Positions 42,478-49,485 of a DNA stretch of 64,000 nucleotides are shown here, one piece after another (the first letter of the stretch is position 1; each line of letters begins with the position of its first letter). Under the pieces are notes generated by a model. That model saw only the letters and a list, made by a program, of their open reading frames with translations. It did not search any database and was not told where the DNA came from. The DNA is from Chondrosia reniformis (lineage: Eukaryota; Porifera; Demospongiae; Chondrillida; Chondrillidae). The stretch lies in the NCBI GenBank assembly GCA_947172415.1, contig OX359192.1, forward strand, positions 3,040,501-3,104,500, written 5' to 3'. A program made the position numbers and the translations under genes.

Positions 42478-44580
42478 CTAGCGCAGAAGCAGAAATACTC
42501 ACAAACCTTATGATTGTAACATTCGCTTCAGCATCTCTTGGGCATTGCATCTTTAGGCAAGTCTTTCTTCTCCGTTGCTCTACAACTTAGTGCTTCTTCA
42601 TAACAGAGATTCTGACACATCTGCACTTTTGTGGCCACCTCAAGTAAACAAAACACTTGAAAAAGTTTCTGTAACGGATAGAATACTTGCAGCGTTCTTC
42701 TCGGGTCAGGTGAATCGTCATTAGTCTACAACTTATGACACTCCCATGTAGCGACCCATAATGGTTCCGCATTTCGGCTTCATCATATGCAAGCTACAGG
42801 AGGAGTTTTCAAACTAAGGAATGCAACTGTCAAATTTTATTTAATTTAAAAATGGCACATGCTGGGCGGGCTTTCTCTTTCTAGGCTTAAAATTAGCTTT
42901 CTCTTCCTTTTTATCTAACACTGAATATATGAAAAGAATTTAGAAAACACATTTACTAATATTATGCAACATCAAAGCGGTACAAAAATATTTTCTGAAA
43001 ATATGAATACACAACATTTATTTTCGGAAAATGGCCAAAACTAGGAACCACTTATTTGAATAATTTTTACAGGGAGTACAAAGACGGTTGATAGCTAATT
43101 TTAGCTTGTATTTTAACTTTCACTATATTTTATTAAAAATAAGTTGAATACAGATGGATATAGGACTGCAATAGGAAATATATGCAGGAAAATAATAACT
43201 TAACTGTAAAGTTATGGCCAAGACAGTTTATTGACAAGTGGCCATTTTTTCGGTTCTACAAATCGGATCAGTGCAACTATACCTTCTCATTAAAGGTGTG
43301 TACATTGTTAAAATGTTCAGCACTATCAACACACCCCTTAAATTTATAGAATATTATACATATGTAAACACCCAGTGGTGTGTCAGGTAAGAGTAAGTAC
43401 AACACATCATCCATGACTTCACAGCAGTTACTAAAATTAACCACAGTCATTACACATATTTATGTTCGAATTGGGGTAGGAAGATTAAACTTAAAATACT
43501 TGTTACTTTTTACTTGTATTCTAACATTATCAGATCGTGAAATAGCAACTAAAATGTTCAGGACCATAAGCAGAGGTGGACAAACAGACTTTACCCCTGC
43601 ACGGCCATCCTCAAAGCAATATCAAGATCAGGTTAACCAAGCTCCTAAAAAATCAACTGCAAGAGTGAGAGTAAAATCTGCAAACCTTCCATCAAGGGAA
43701 AAGAGAGAAGCAGAAATTATGTTTAAAAAAATGCCAAAGTTTGTTTATTTCTGATAGATGCATAGCCACTATATAAGTAGCAAAATATGAATTTGATCCA
43801 TTCTTGAAATAATCATGAAGGTGTGATTATATCACTACATTTGCCTGTAGTACACAGTATGTAACCATGCATGTATATATCTACGGTACGTGCGGAAATT
43901 CAGTTTCAATTCAAAGCTTCAAACTTCGCTACTACCTACGGAGTGACTTCTTTGCAATTGCCTACAAATTTCGAAAGATCTTCGGCACAACTATGATGTA
44001 ACTTAGTGAGACTAAAAAGTGACTTTGCTAGGAATTTGAAGTGATAGAGACACCTATCGCAAGGTGTAATATTCATTCAAGATTTCAACTCAAATCATTT
44101 CACACCCATTGTTAGTCGCCATTGTCACTTTGTGTTTATTTCTAGATCGCATATGACTTCGGTGAAAATGCAATCGAACTTCGGCAAAGAAGCGATCGAA
44201 CTTCAGTGGAGAAGCGTTCCAACTTCGGCTAAACTGCCATTTAACTGCTGTCAAACTTCGTTTTAACTTCAAGACAACTTCGCGAAGTGAGTTTCTGCAC
44301 GCTCCCGTACTTGTTAAGTTCTCAAAGTAGGACATCTTAAATACTTCAGAATGGCTCTAAACTGTGTATCATTTTTGACAGAGATCCTGACCCCAAGAAA
44401 TGCCTGAAAGTAGAACAAAAAACTGTATCAACTTCACATAAACAACAAAAAGTGAAGCATTCCAACTCTGATGAATCAGAAAGTAAGTCTATGTTTGCTA
44501 CATCTTGACATCATCAACCATCACATTTTATCATAGATCCAGACTGGCCTTTAGAGGTGACAGAAAAGAAGATGTACTAA
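25760..44580 (+). CDS. Uncharacterised protein, paralogue-like partner of the divergent gene, 10 exons
   Basis: Exons: 25760-25864, 25971-26079, 26324-26431, 26497-26609, 34352-34445, 34511-34635, 37343-37415, 43534-43738, 44382-44482, 44537-44580. Phases agree; 1,077 nt, 358 residues, stop TAA. Start MAASKVQPSTYTYPSP. At about 30-45, HTPHPSKEFLNWQKPPT spans intron 1. The middle is polar (PPGLDLRHLGRAKSAQYD; SPPPMPPHEPQNTSVRRP). A helical block EVIPAVEEWFASANSKDREI spans intron 7. The tail is basic (STARVRVKSANLPSREKR) and ends in NPDWPLEV. These landmarks parallel the minus gene. Reading through exon 8 instead would end the protein at FVYF (43,754), so an alternative end is possible. Introns 4 and 7 (7.7 and 6.1 kb) are packed with transposons. 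Function unknown. Confidence 0.8.
27233..27595 (+). other. Unassigned open frame in intron 4
   Basis: A 120-codon frame (MIQKMSEMVSVKHGRVFLQF...) with no recognisable family. A 67-codon frame overlaps it on the minus strand. It lies inside intron 4 of the plus-strand gene and shows no splice context linking it to that gene. Most likely chance or transposon debris. Confidence 0.25.
27700..28830 (+). pseudogene. Decayed ORF with a coiled coil and a possible BEN-like domain
   Basis: Readable blocks, in changing frames: DLATGEAITIKTKSRVWNAI (27,825-27,890), a charged coiled coil NKLKERMEETERNRELFEEE (28,265-28,350), and GMALVKAYFTERASYLYADR followed after a stop by NPLDPSKLNLIEGIMRASL (28,540-28,690). 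The last part recalls the K-ALD-x-KL-x-x-I pattern of BEN domains, which bind DNA or partner proteins. Several stops and frame changes break it. It is probably a transposon-borne or retroposed gene remnant in intron 4. Confidence 0.45.
28960..29130. repeat. Dispersed repeat, copy related to 17,290-17,465
   Basis: AACATGCGAACTTACGCAGG, TCCGAACTAGGGAATAGGCT and AGCGTGTTACTTTTGTAGG align by eye with 17,290-17,465 and more weakly with 23,085. As at 17.3 kb, a foldback MITE follows within 300 bp. Confidence 0.5.
29420..29742. mobile_element. Foldback (hairpin) MITE, full copy
   Basis: The left arm AAAGTAGGGGTGGCACTATA and right arm (inverted) AGGGATTCCACAATAACAG pair over about 120 bp, including AGTGATCATATGGTAAGGC in both. 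The central loop contains ACTATACACTATACTATACAC. Same family as 17,757-18,061. It lies in intron 4 of the plus-strand gene. Confidence 0.75.
29790..31140 (-). mobile_element. Tc1/mariner-like transposon remnant
   Basis: On the minus strand: a helix-turn-helix part CKQQIIQLYFQRKLSYRYIS and KEGLIVPPKTIWKTIQST (31,000-30,840); after decay NKFENVAWTDESMVQLENHR with the first catalytic aspartate; RPKNPYRIIVWAGISRKGA; and, beyond an inserted MITE, ERPDLNSIDNMWHKLNHFIR and KTFWVTVTPKN. The segment with the second aspartate is missing and the last catalytic position reads D (SIDN) instead of E. Stops and frame changes make it inactive. It lies in intron 4 of the plus-strand gene. Confidence 0.85.
29977..30328. 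mobile_element. MITE inserted into the Tc1-like element
   Basis: Termini CCAGTCAGTAAAAACTAAAC and, inverted, CCAGTCAGTAAAAACTGAAC; TA on both sides. Removing it and one TA restores a continuous Tc1 reading (KLGTVP then P-rich text into PDLN), which fixes both ends and the order of events. Length 352 bp, non-coding. A terminus of the same type is embedded at about 10,852-10,876. Confidence 0.8.
31285..31640 (+). mobile_element. Second Tc1/mariner-like fragment, opposite orientation
   Basis: The plus strand reads DHKHCSRLSREFYEVNGINW, then LNPIEPTWHELKEYLR (last catalytic glutamate kept), and after a stop KAFWGTVTPEK- and CYINHLKK-like text. It corresponds to the C-terminal third of a Tc1 transposase. 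Its sequence differs from the neighbouring remnant, so it is a different subfamily, not an inverted copy. Confidence 0.8.
31700..34351. other. Rest of intron 4, mostly unassigned
   Basis: At 32,010-32,340 the minus strand has charged, mostly open text (for example SRFDSPKPEISANTLETSTP) of unknown origin. At 32,520-32,665 there is a fragment dense in GAAGTTTGAAGTAG-like words, related to the subterminal arrays of the element at 39,174. The stretch 33,600-34,010 is less AT-rich than its surroundings but carries no recognisable exon. Confidence 0.35.
35416..36050. mobile_element. TA-flanked MITE
   Basis: The left end CAGTAAAAACCCTCTAAACC and right end (inverted) CAGTGTTACTTCTCTAAATAG resemble termini of pogo-like elements, with TA on both sides. 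A 100-codon frame inside has no transposase resemblance. Just left, at 35,196, TACTGTGGAACATGTTTATAA looks like a further terminus of the same kind. It sits in intron 6 of the plus-strand gene. Confidence 0.6.
36285..36560 (+). mobile_element. tRNA-derived SINE, full unit
   Basis: The head (36,288-36,360) is tRNA-like: acceptor GCAAT/ATTGC, box A TAGCTCAGTGGCAGAGC, a CAT-containing anticodon arm (GGTGGTCATAACC), box B GGTTCGATTCCC. A body follows with AAGATGACCCCTCCCACTG and TTTATTCTGATAAGAGAATC. Box A and box B are the internal Pol III promoter. The anticodon arm does not close in the canonical five-pair, seven-base form, which argues against a working tRNA gene. Confidence 0.85.
36628..36790 (+). 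mobile_element. tRNA-derived SINE, second unit (truncated)
   Basis: The head at 36,632-36,704 is almost identical to the first unit, with box B GAGTTCGATTCCTAG; its acceptor restores AGCAATTGC. The body is cut off after about 80 bp. It stands 345 bp downstream of unit 1 in the same orientation. Confidence 0.85.
36870..36985. mobile_element. Foldback MITE fragment
   Basis: GGGCGTATCATCCCTAC, then AAACGTCAACCGCTGTTGCAA and ACACTGCCATTG, resemble the right arm of the family at 17,757. Only about 110 bp remain. Confidence 0.4.
37575..37860 (+). repeat. Dispersed repeat, partner of 45,955-46,258
   Basis: CCAGGAAAGGACCTAGCAAC, AAACTCATTTTAAATTAAGG and GACATATATCATGGTGCATG are found inverted at 45,955-46,258. 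Intron 7 of the plus-strand gene. In both places a hammerhead-like motif lies downstream in the repeat's own orientation, here at 38,351. Confidence 0.7.
37880..38250 (+). repeat. 390-bp dispersed repeat, copy 2
   Basis: Aligns along its length with 6,883-7,276. Shared words include GTATTGTGATGTTTCTC, CCCCCTCGTTGCTAAAGAAG and TCCTACGAGAAGGAGCTA. No open frame, no terminal inverted repeat seen. It separates the repeat at 37,575 from the hammerhead-like motif at 38,351. Confidence 0.8.
38295..38416 (+). ncRNA. Hammerhead-like motif inside a palindrome
   Basis: CTGATGA at 38,355-38,361, stem II GACC-TCCG-GGTT, then GAAACGTC at 38,375-38,382: the core of a PLE-type hammerhead with the palindromic ACGT that can form stem III between two molecules. 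Adjacent stem I pairing is poor. However, arms at 38,295-38,326 and 38,385-38,416 (GAATTTACTAATT with AATTAGTAAATTT) pair over about 30 bp and enclose the motif, which could replace stem I. Confidence 0.45.
38645..38985 (-). repeat. Dispersed repeat R3, inverted copy
   Basis: Reverse-oriented copy of a 350-bp repeat also present at 39,030-42,400 (split) and 45,075-45,440. Diagnostic words, minus strand: ATGCATGCAACCAACCGTTG, GGCATGCAGATGCATCATC, GGTAATTGGTAGGCCATG. It is uninterrupted here, so it shows the empty site for the insertion at 39,174. Confidence 0.8.
39590..40010 (+). pseudogene. Tc1/mariner-like transposase remnant
   Basis: LGRTHLGSAFCQMIRDCNRV, KRLQWVKETLGDDFSEYIF then SNETTFQ: the block around the first catalytic aspartate, here asparagine (NETT instead of DETT). 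The rest of the DDE domain is not readable, apart from a weak stretch up to about 39,984. It is the likely source family of the surrounding 3.1 kb element, though it could also be a separate older insertion. Confidence 0.75.
40213..40664. mobile_element. MITE nested in the 3.1 kb transposon
   Basis: Left terminus ACGTAAATCTTCTAAAAATTCG, quoted here only as its first part ACGTAAATCTTC; right terminus, inverted, CCGTAAATCTTCAAAAAATT; TA on both flanks. About 450 bp, non-coding, with AATTAGAG words near both ends. Confidence 0.7.
40700..41900 (-). pseudogene. Transposon-borne ORF remnant, possibly BEN-like
   Basis: The minus strand, 41,176-40,880, reads ENIILLKSITKAGHLAVRLA then KESYFGLEVMK; after a frame change it continues with NLLEFDLVWQKCASAVGKAC. 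This resembles a domain I have seen next to BEN-like regions in cnidarian and sponge hypothetical proteins; the family name is uncertain. Further upstream (41,900-41,400) charged Lys/Glu-rich text is broken by stops and contains a 60-bp duplication. It lies inside the 3.1 kb transposon, so it may be cargo. Confidence 0.4.
41572..41721. repeat. 60-bp direct duplication, 90 bp apart
   Basis: The block starting AATATTCTTTTCCTTTAGTG at 41,572 recurs at 41,662 with one difference over about 60 bp. The two are separated by a 30-bp T-rich spacer. It is a recent local duplication in the minus-strand ORF remnant. Confidence 0.85.
42439..42478. repeat. (TA)n microsatellite
   Basis: About 18 uninterrupted TA units, ending in GTATATAC. 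It lies just right of the split R3 repeat in intron 7. Confidence 0.9.
43884..44307. mobile_element. MITE of the GAAGTTCG family in intron 8
   Basis: Left end CGGTACGTGCGGAAATTCAG; right end, inverted, CGGGAGCGTGCAGAAACTCA; TA flanks. Repeated words AACTTCGG and GAACTTC fill the right 150 bp, as in the 3.1 kb element at 39,174. Length 424 bp. It sits between exons 8 and 9 of the plus-strand gene. Confidence 0.75.
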
Positions 44581-45074
44581 TAACACTATAGACCATCTCT
44601 TAACAATCCAGAACAGTTACTAACCTGTGTAGCATATAACAGTTTCCATGCGGAAATATCCATTTGTAACTAGTACAAGTATGAAGCATCTTTAGTGTTT
44701 TATGAATTTATATAATCAATGAATGCATGCTGGGAGGATAATATATGTGTACTTTATGGTATATCTAGTTTTTGAATTCTATCAGTACAGTGAAGTTTAC
44801 TTAATGATTATATGGGTTAATAATGCAAGCCAGTCGCATTCTTAATTGAGGGGCAATTGCTTATACACAGTTTCACTGTAATTCTTTAGGCTCTTCACTA
44901 AGTATAGGCAATATATGCCTTGAATACAATTATTTTAATACATTTGAATAGATTGATTGTATTATTAAGTAGACACTTTTATATGTAGATATAATGCAGG
45001 CTCCAGAAATATAGTTGCACATGCATATTTCATTTATTTGTATGAATATAACAAGTGAAATACATTAAAGGCCC

Positions 45075-45440
45075 CAGTCTTTTATGTTCCTGTTTGTGCA
45101 AGTTACCAAATGGTCTCTAACCCCGTTGTTAATGTGAATGCATGCAACCAACCGTTGGTATTCCTAGCTCACACTCAATACAAATCAAATCTGCGGTGAT
45201 TATTGGCTGAGACCCCCGGAGACTGGAAGTTTTGCTAATAATAGCATGTAGATGCATCATCGTCAGTCTCTACTAAGTTCTGCATGAAAAGGTAATTGGA
45301 AGGCCATGTGTTTAACCTTACATGATTTGTAGAGACTACTACTCTGCATGCAGAAGTTGAGAATTTCAATGTGGCTAAAGTCTTGTAGCGTTTAATATAC
45401 CTGATTGTGATTATTTTGGGAGTCACTTGCATGCCTATAT
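45075..45440 (+). repeat. Dispersed repeat R3, third copy
   Basis: ATGCATGCAACCAACCGTTG, GCTGAGACCC and AAAAGGTAATTGGAAGGCC match the copies at 38,645 and 39,030. It reads GCTAATAATAGCATG where the other copies have GTTGATATATGGCATG, so it is older. It lies downstream of the plus-strand gene. Confidence 0.8.
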
Positions 45441-45527
45441 AAATTCATAACTTGCACTAATATAGTATATTGTACTTGATTGTAATTAAACATGTATAAT
45501 GTACAAGTAAATAAAACATTTACAAAA

Positions 45528-45695
45528 ATGATGTTAGAAGTAGGAATTGCAGTGTTCACTAATACATCTGCAAAAAGTATCGAAACAAGACAATTATTAT
45601 ATGATAAGGCTAATCATACAGAAGTTGCATATATTGAAATTTTAGTAACTTAGCCATACACTTCTGTGTTTGGGCACACCATTCCTACTTCAGGT
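45528..45695. mobile_element. Foldback MITE, short copy
   Basis: The left arm GAAGTAGGAATTGCAGTGTT and right arm, inverted, GAAGTAGGAATGGTGTGCCC; the internal hairpin is reduced (AACTTAGCCATACACTTCTG). Same family as 17,757 and 29,420. Confidence 0.65.
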
Positions 45696-45799
45696 TAATG
45701 TGACAATCGTCTATATACTTGGCTTGGGGACCGAAGTCCTATTTGTGGCAACCAGTGATGACCTCCCAGTCATCCAGTGATGGCAAAAATCATCAATGA

Positions 45800-45844
45800 A
45801 CCACAGACAGCTGTTTCGCCCTCTTTAGGGTTCATCAGTGTGGT
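45800..45844 (-). ncRNA. Hammerhead ribozyme-like motif, best preserved stem I
   Basis: Minus strand: stem I ACCACA (45,844-45,839), core CTGATGA (45,838-45,832), stem II CCCT-AAAG-AGGG (45,830-45,819), GAAA (45,817-45,814), stem III C with loop AGCT, cleavage triplet GTC, stem I TGTGGT (45,805-45,800). Six perfect stem I pairs and four perfect stem II pairs. The foot of stem II is A and C instead of the usual G:C pair. Loop AGCT and GTC are shared with the motif at 5,446. Type I layout, as in PLE and retrozyme ribozymes. Confidence 0.65.
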
Positions 45845-45954
45845 AAACATTGATAGCTGGAAAATGGATGACTGTTCTCTGTTTATCAATCCACCGCATG
45901 TAAGACACTTGTGATTTTCATGATAAGAGAGAATGGAGGCTATAGTCAAGGCGT

Positions 45955-46258
45955 GACTAGGTGCTCAAGTAAACTTCCCTTTTCATGTTTGTCATACACA
46001 TGTACCATGATATATGTTGATTTCACAGTTATCTGACTAATTGAAAAATTTTATCAATATAACATAATGTTTCATTATATATTTCCTATAGGATTTCTAT
46101 TATTTTATATGCAGACTTTGTCCTCCATTTTCTACCAAACTGAGACTTAAATAAAATCCATTAATTTAAAATGAGTTTTATACCCTAAACGTTATGATAC
46201 TACGCCCACTATGTTGCTAGGTCCATTCTTGAAGCCATATGAATGAAGTATATTTTTT
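45955..46258 (-). repeat. Dispersed repeat, partner of 37,575-37,860
   Basis: Inverted match to 37,575-37,860 (CCTTAATTTAAAATGAGTTTT-like and CATGATATATGTTG text). On the minus strand it is followed within 150 bp by the hammerhead-like motif at 45,844-45,800. Confidence 0.7.
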
Positions 46259-49200
46259 ATCAAATCAAAGAGTAACACTTAAGGAATCTTAACATGCTTG
46301 CAATTTCTCATAGATATTGCGAGTATGGAAATACGGTATTGAAAGGAATCAACCTAAAAGGGCCAATCAGATCGCATGATATGGTCATGTTTGCATACTT
46401 AATGAGGCAAAAACGAGGTTTACCGGCATTACATTCCAGGTATTATACTATGCTTACCCCTATACATGAGACTGATAATGCTACTACTGAAGTAATGCAA
46501 GTAGTGGGTCCATCCACTTCATCTACTGAGCAGATTTGTGTCTATGGTTTACCCTTAGGTCTTATAGTAGTAACATAGCATTTCTTTGGAAGTGGGATAT
46601 CATCACAAGACAGTCATTGAGTATATACTAGCTACCTTTTGCTTATAGCTACTTTTTGCTTATACTTGATTCTAACTACATAATAGGTGCAAGCAAATTT
46701 TATATATATGCACAGTAAAGTTAGTATGACTGTCTCACCTTTTTAATTAGGTGTGATTTGTTTGCCTTTATAGTGACACCAAATTTTGTGTGCTGCTCTC
46801 ACTCTGAAATATTGGAGCGATAGTCACTCCGTATATATAATCATTGCCTTGAGCATATATATACATCATGAATAACACATTAATTAATTGCACACAAAAT
46901 GTAATTTTGGTATTGGAGTGTAGAGTAGGTCTTAACTTACCTTCGCTGAAAGTTTGTGACACACCTTCTCACCTGTGAAGGAGAATTTGAGATTCAAACA
47001 CCACCAACTGGAGAGATACTACTACTTTAAAACGATAATGAATATTAATGAGTTATAAAATGGCTCTCCGTAATAATCGAATATTTGTGCAGACTGTTTT
47101 TTGATATAAAGAGTACAACAAAGGAGGCAATAAATTCAAGATATAAACCTTTATCGACTGTAAGCCACATTTGTGGCTCAAACATTTTAGACCATTATTG
47201 AAGGGAAGGTTATATATATATTCATATGATCTTTCCAAAATTCATATTAATCAATAGCGCTTATACAGTGTAATATACGTGTAAAATATATTATAGGTTG
47301 GTAGTGCTACTTCATGATGCAAGATGCGAAATGCAATATGACATCACGAATAAATGGTGGACGCAGACGAGTGTGAAAGAGACTATACATTATTATGATT
47401 AGGCAGTATTTCAAGACAGGCATGACCAAGTGCAACCCTAGGTAAAAGGAACAGGAGAAACCAAGAGCACGGTAAGTGCAATGAATTATGTGCACTAAGA
47501 TGTGAAACTGCTTGTAGCATTGAAAAAGTTTGAAACGCGAACAGTTGCCCTTCTAAATGATTTTAGAAAGATGCACAAATTGCACTTGAGTATGCAGCCT
47601 TCTACAGGCAAAGTGTACAAGTTACAGTGCATGCCTGACTGTCTCTGAGTACATGCACTGCATGTGCCAGTGTTATGTGAGAAGAAACACAACTGTACAA
47701 ATACATACTTAGCAAGTGATTTACAAGCAGGGGTCATTAGGAATCCAGCATCTTCTAATAGCTAAAGACCCCTGTCATAGTATAGATCATTTGCTGAGCA
47801 TTTATTTGTACTGTTGTGTGTTTCTTTGTGTGAGCTTTGTGGATCTAGCTTTAACAATGGTATTTGTGCATGATAGCGGCCTGTTCCTCTCACCCTGATC
47901 AGAGACAATGCACATGATCATGATTCTCCAATGGGCCTTATTCCCATCAGTATAGCATATTGCACACCATTTCCTTTTAAACTTTCTTGTGTTGCCCATG
48001 CAGCACTGTAATAATTGTAATGTTTTGTAGAGTGTGTACGAGTAACTATACTAAGAGCATCTCAAAACTCTCAGTAACTCAGTTACAGCAACTCAAAACT
48101 GCCACTGAAGACCTCTTGTTAGCTTGCTCCTATGTTCTGTGTCCAGGCTGACATCTTTAGATTAAAGGTGAAGTCTGGAAGTGTGAGAACTTCCTTTTTA
48201 TGCATGACAGAAATGGATGGAAATGACTTGTTGTAGACTTTGACACCGTTCGACCAGAAAAGAAAATGAAGGTATAGATATAGGTATATGATGTGATGTG
48301 CAACCGAAGTCTCTATCATGAAGGGGAAAGGCTCCAACCAATTAAGCATGACATTACACAAGATGAATTAAAAGATCTTTTTAAAATGAGAGATAAGCGA
48401 TTAAATAACCATTATTGCTATTGTCCTGACTGAGTCCTGAAAGATAAAGTGCCACTTTTAGGTTTTTTGGATTCCTCTCATTTCACTGCCTTACTTCCAG
48501 TAGAATCTGCAAAGGTTTCAACAGATTTTGCTCCATTTGCCACCTTTTTGTCACAGTGTGGTCCTAAAGAATGATTAACTGGATCAATGCAGGGGCGATG
48601 GGCCACTGCATTTGGATTTGATTAAAGACAACCATGGTGGTGATATATACATTCACATTAATTGTCCAGCAATACAGGGTGTTGGTTTAAATGCATGCCT
48701 GTTAGTGATTGTGCATGTTTTGTTTGCATGTTATAAGAGGTAATTTGTTTTGTATACTTTTTAATTGTATGCATGTAGATGTGTTTACATACTTTTCTAT
48801 TTCTATTGCAAAGAAGGATAAGGAGGAGTAATGTCACTCGTAGGCCAACTATTAATCATTTTTTACATTGCAATGAATCATTTTAGGGAGGTTTTCTTTA
48901 ATTGCAGGTTATCCAGTTTTATAGTCACTTAAAGTTTATGTCTGCACAAAAAGGAAAATGTAGATCAAGTTACACTTAGTGATTCTGGAGATGTCATGCA
49001 AAAGAAGCATTTTATTTAATGTCACATGGTAAGTATATGCTTTACACTATTGTTGGTTTGCACACATCATACATTCAGTGTTAAAATCTCTTTCTTTATA
49101 CAGGAGAGACTAATTCTTGCAAACCCAAATTTGATAAACTGGACAAGTCATTTTGGAACCAGTCTGCTACTAATTTCTACATGGTTATAGTCACTTACAT

Positions 49201-49485
49201 TAACTTGACAAAACAAATTTATTTTTCTCACTATTCTTTTGGTAACACTCTTTTAGAGGCTGTGTTTTTTAGTTCCATTTACTGTATTCATTTCTAAGTA
49301 TTTCATTTCATTTCATATCATAGATATATATGATAATAGAAGTTGCAAAAATATAATACACATTCTACAATTTACATCTTGAGAATATCTTAAGCTTAGA
49401 ATATGACAGTATACAAAATCATCTGAAAGTGGCCAAGTAGTTTGAGTGCGTGGGAGGCGGCAGCCCCCCGACTTTTTTTACTCGA
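46259..49485. other. No gene recognised
   Basis: Several short frames occur; the longest clear one (46,294-46,578 plus, MLAISHRYCEYGNTVLKGIN...) has no known resemblance and no neighbours to support it. Near 49,425-49,470, CCAAGTAGTTTGAGTGCGTGG resembles 17,228 (GCCAAGTAGTTCAAGTGCGG). This could be a fragment of a further tRNA-derived repeat, placed at the very edge of the satellite. Confidence 0.35.
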
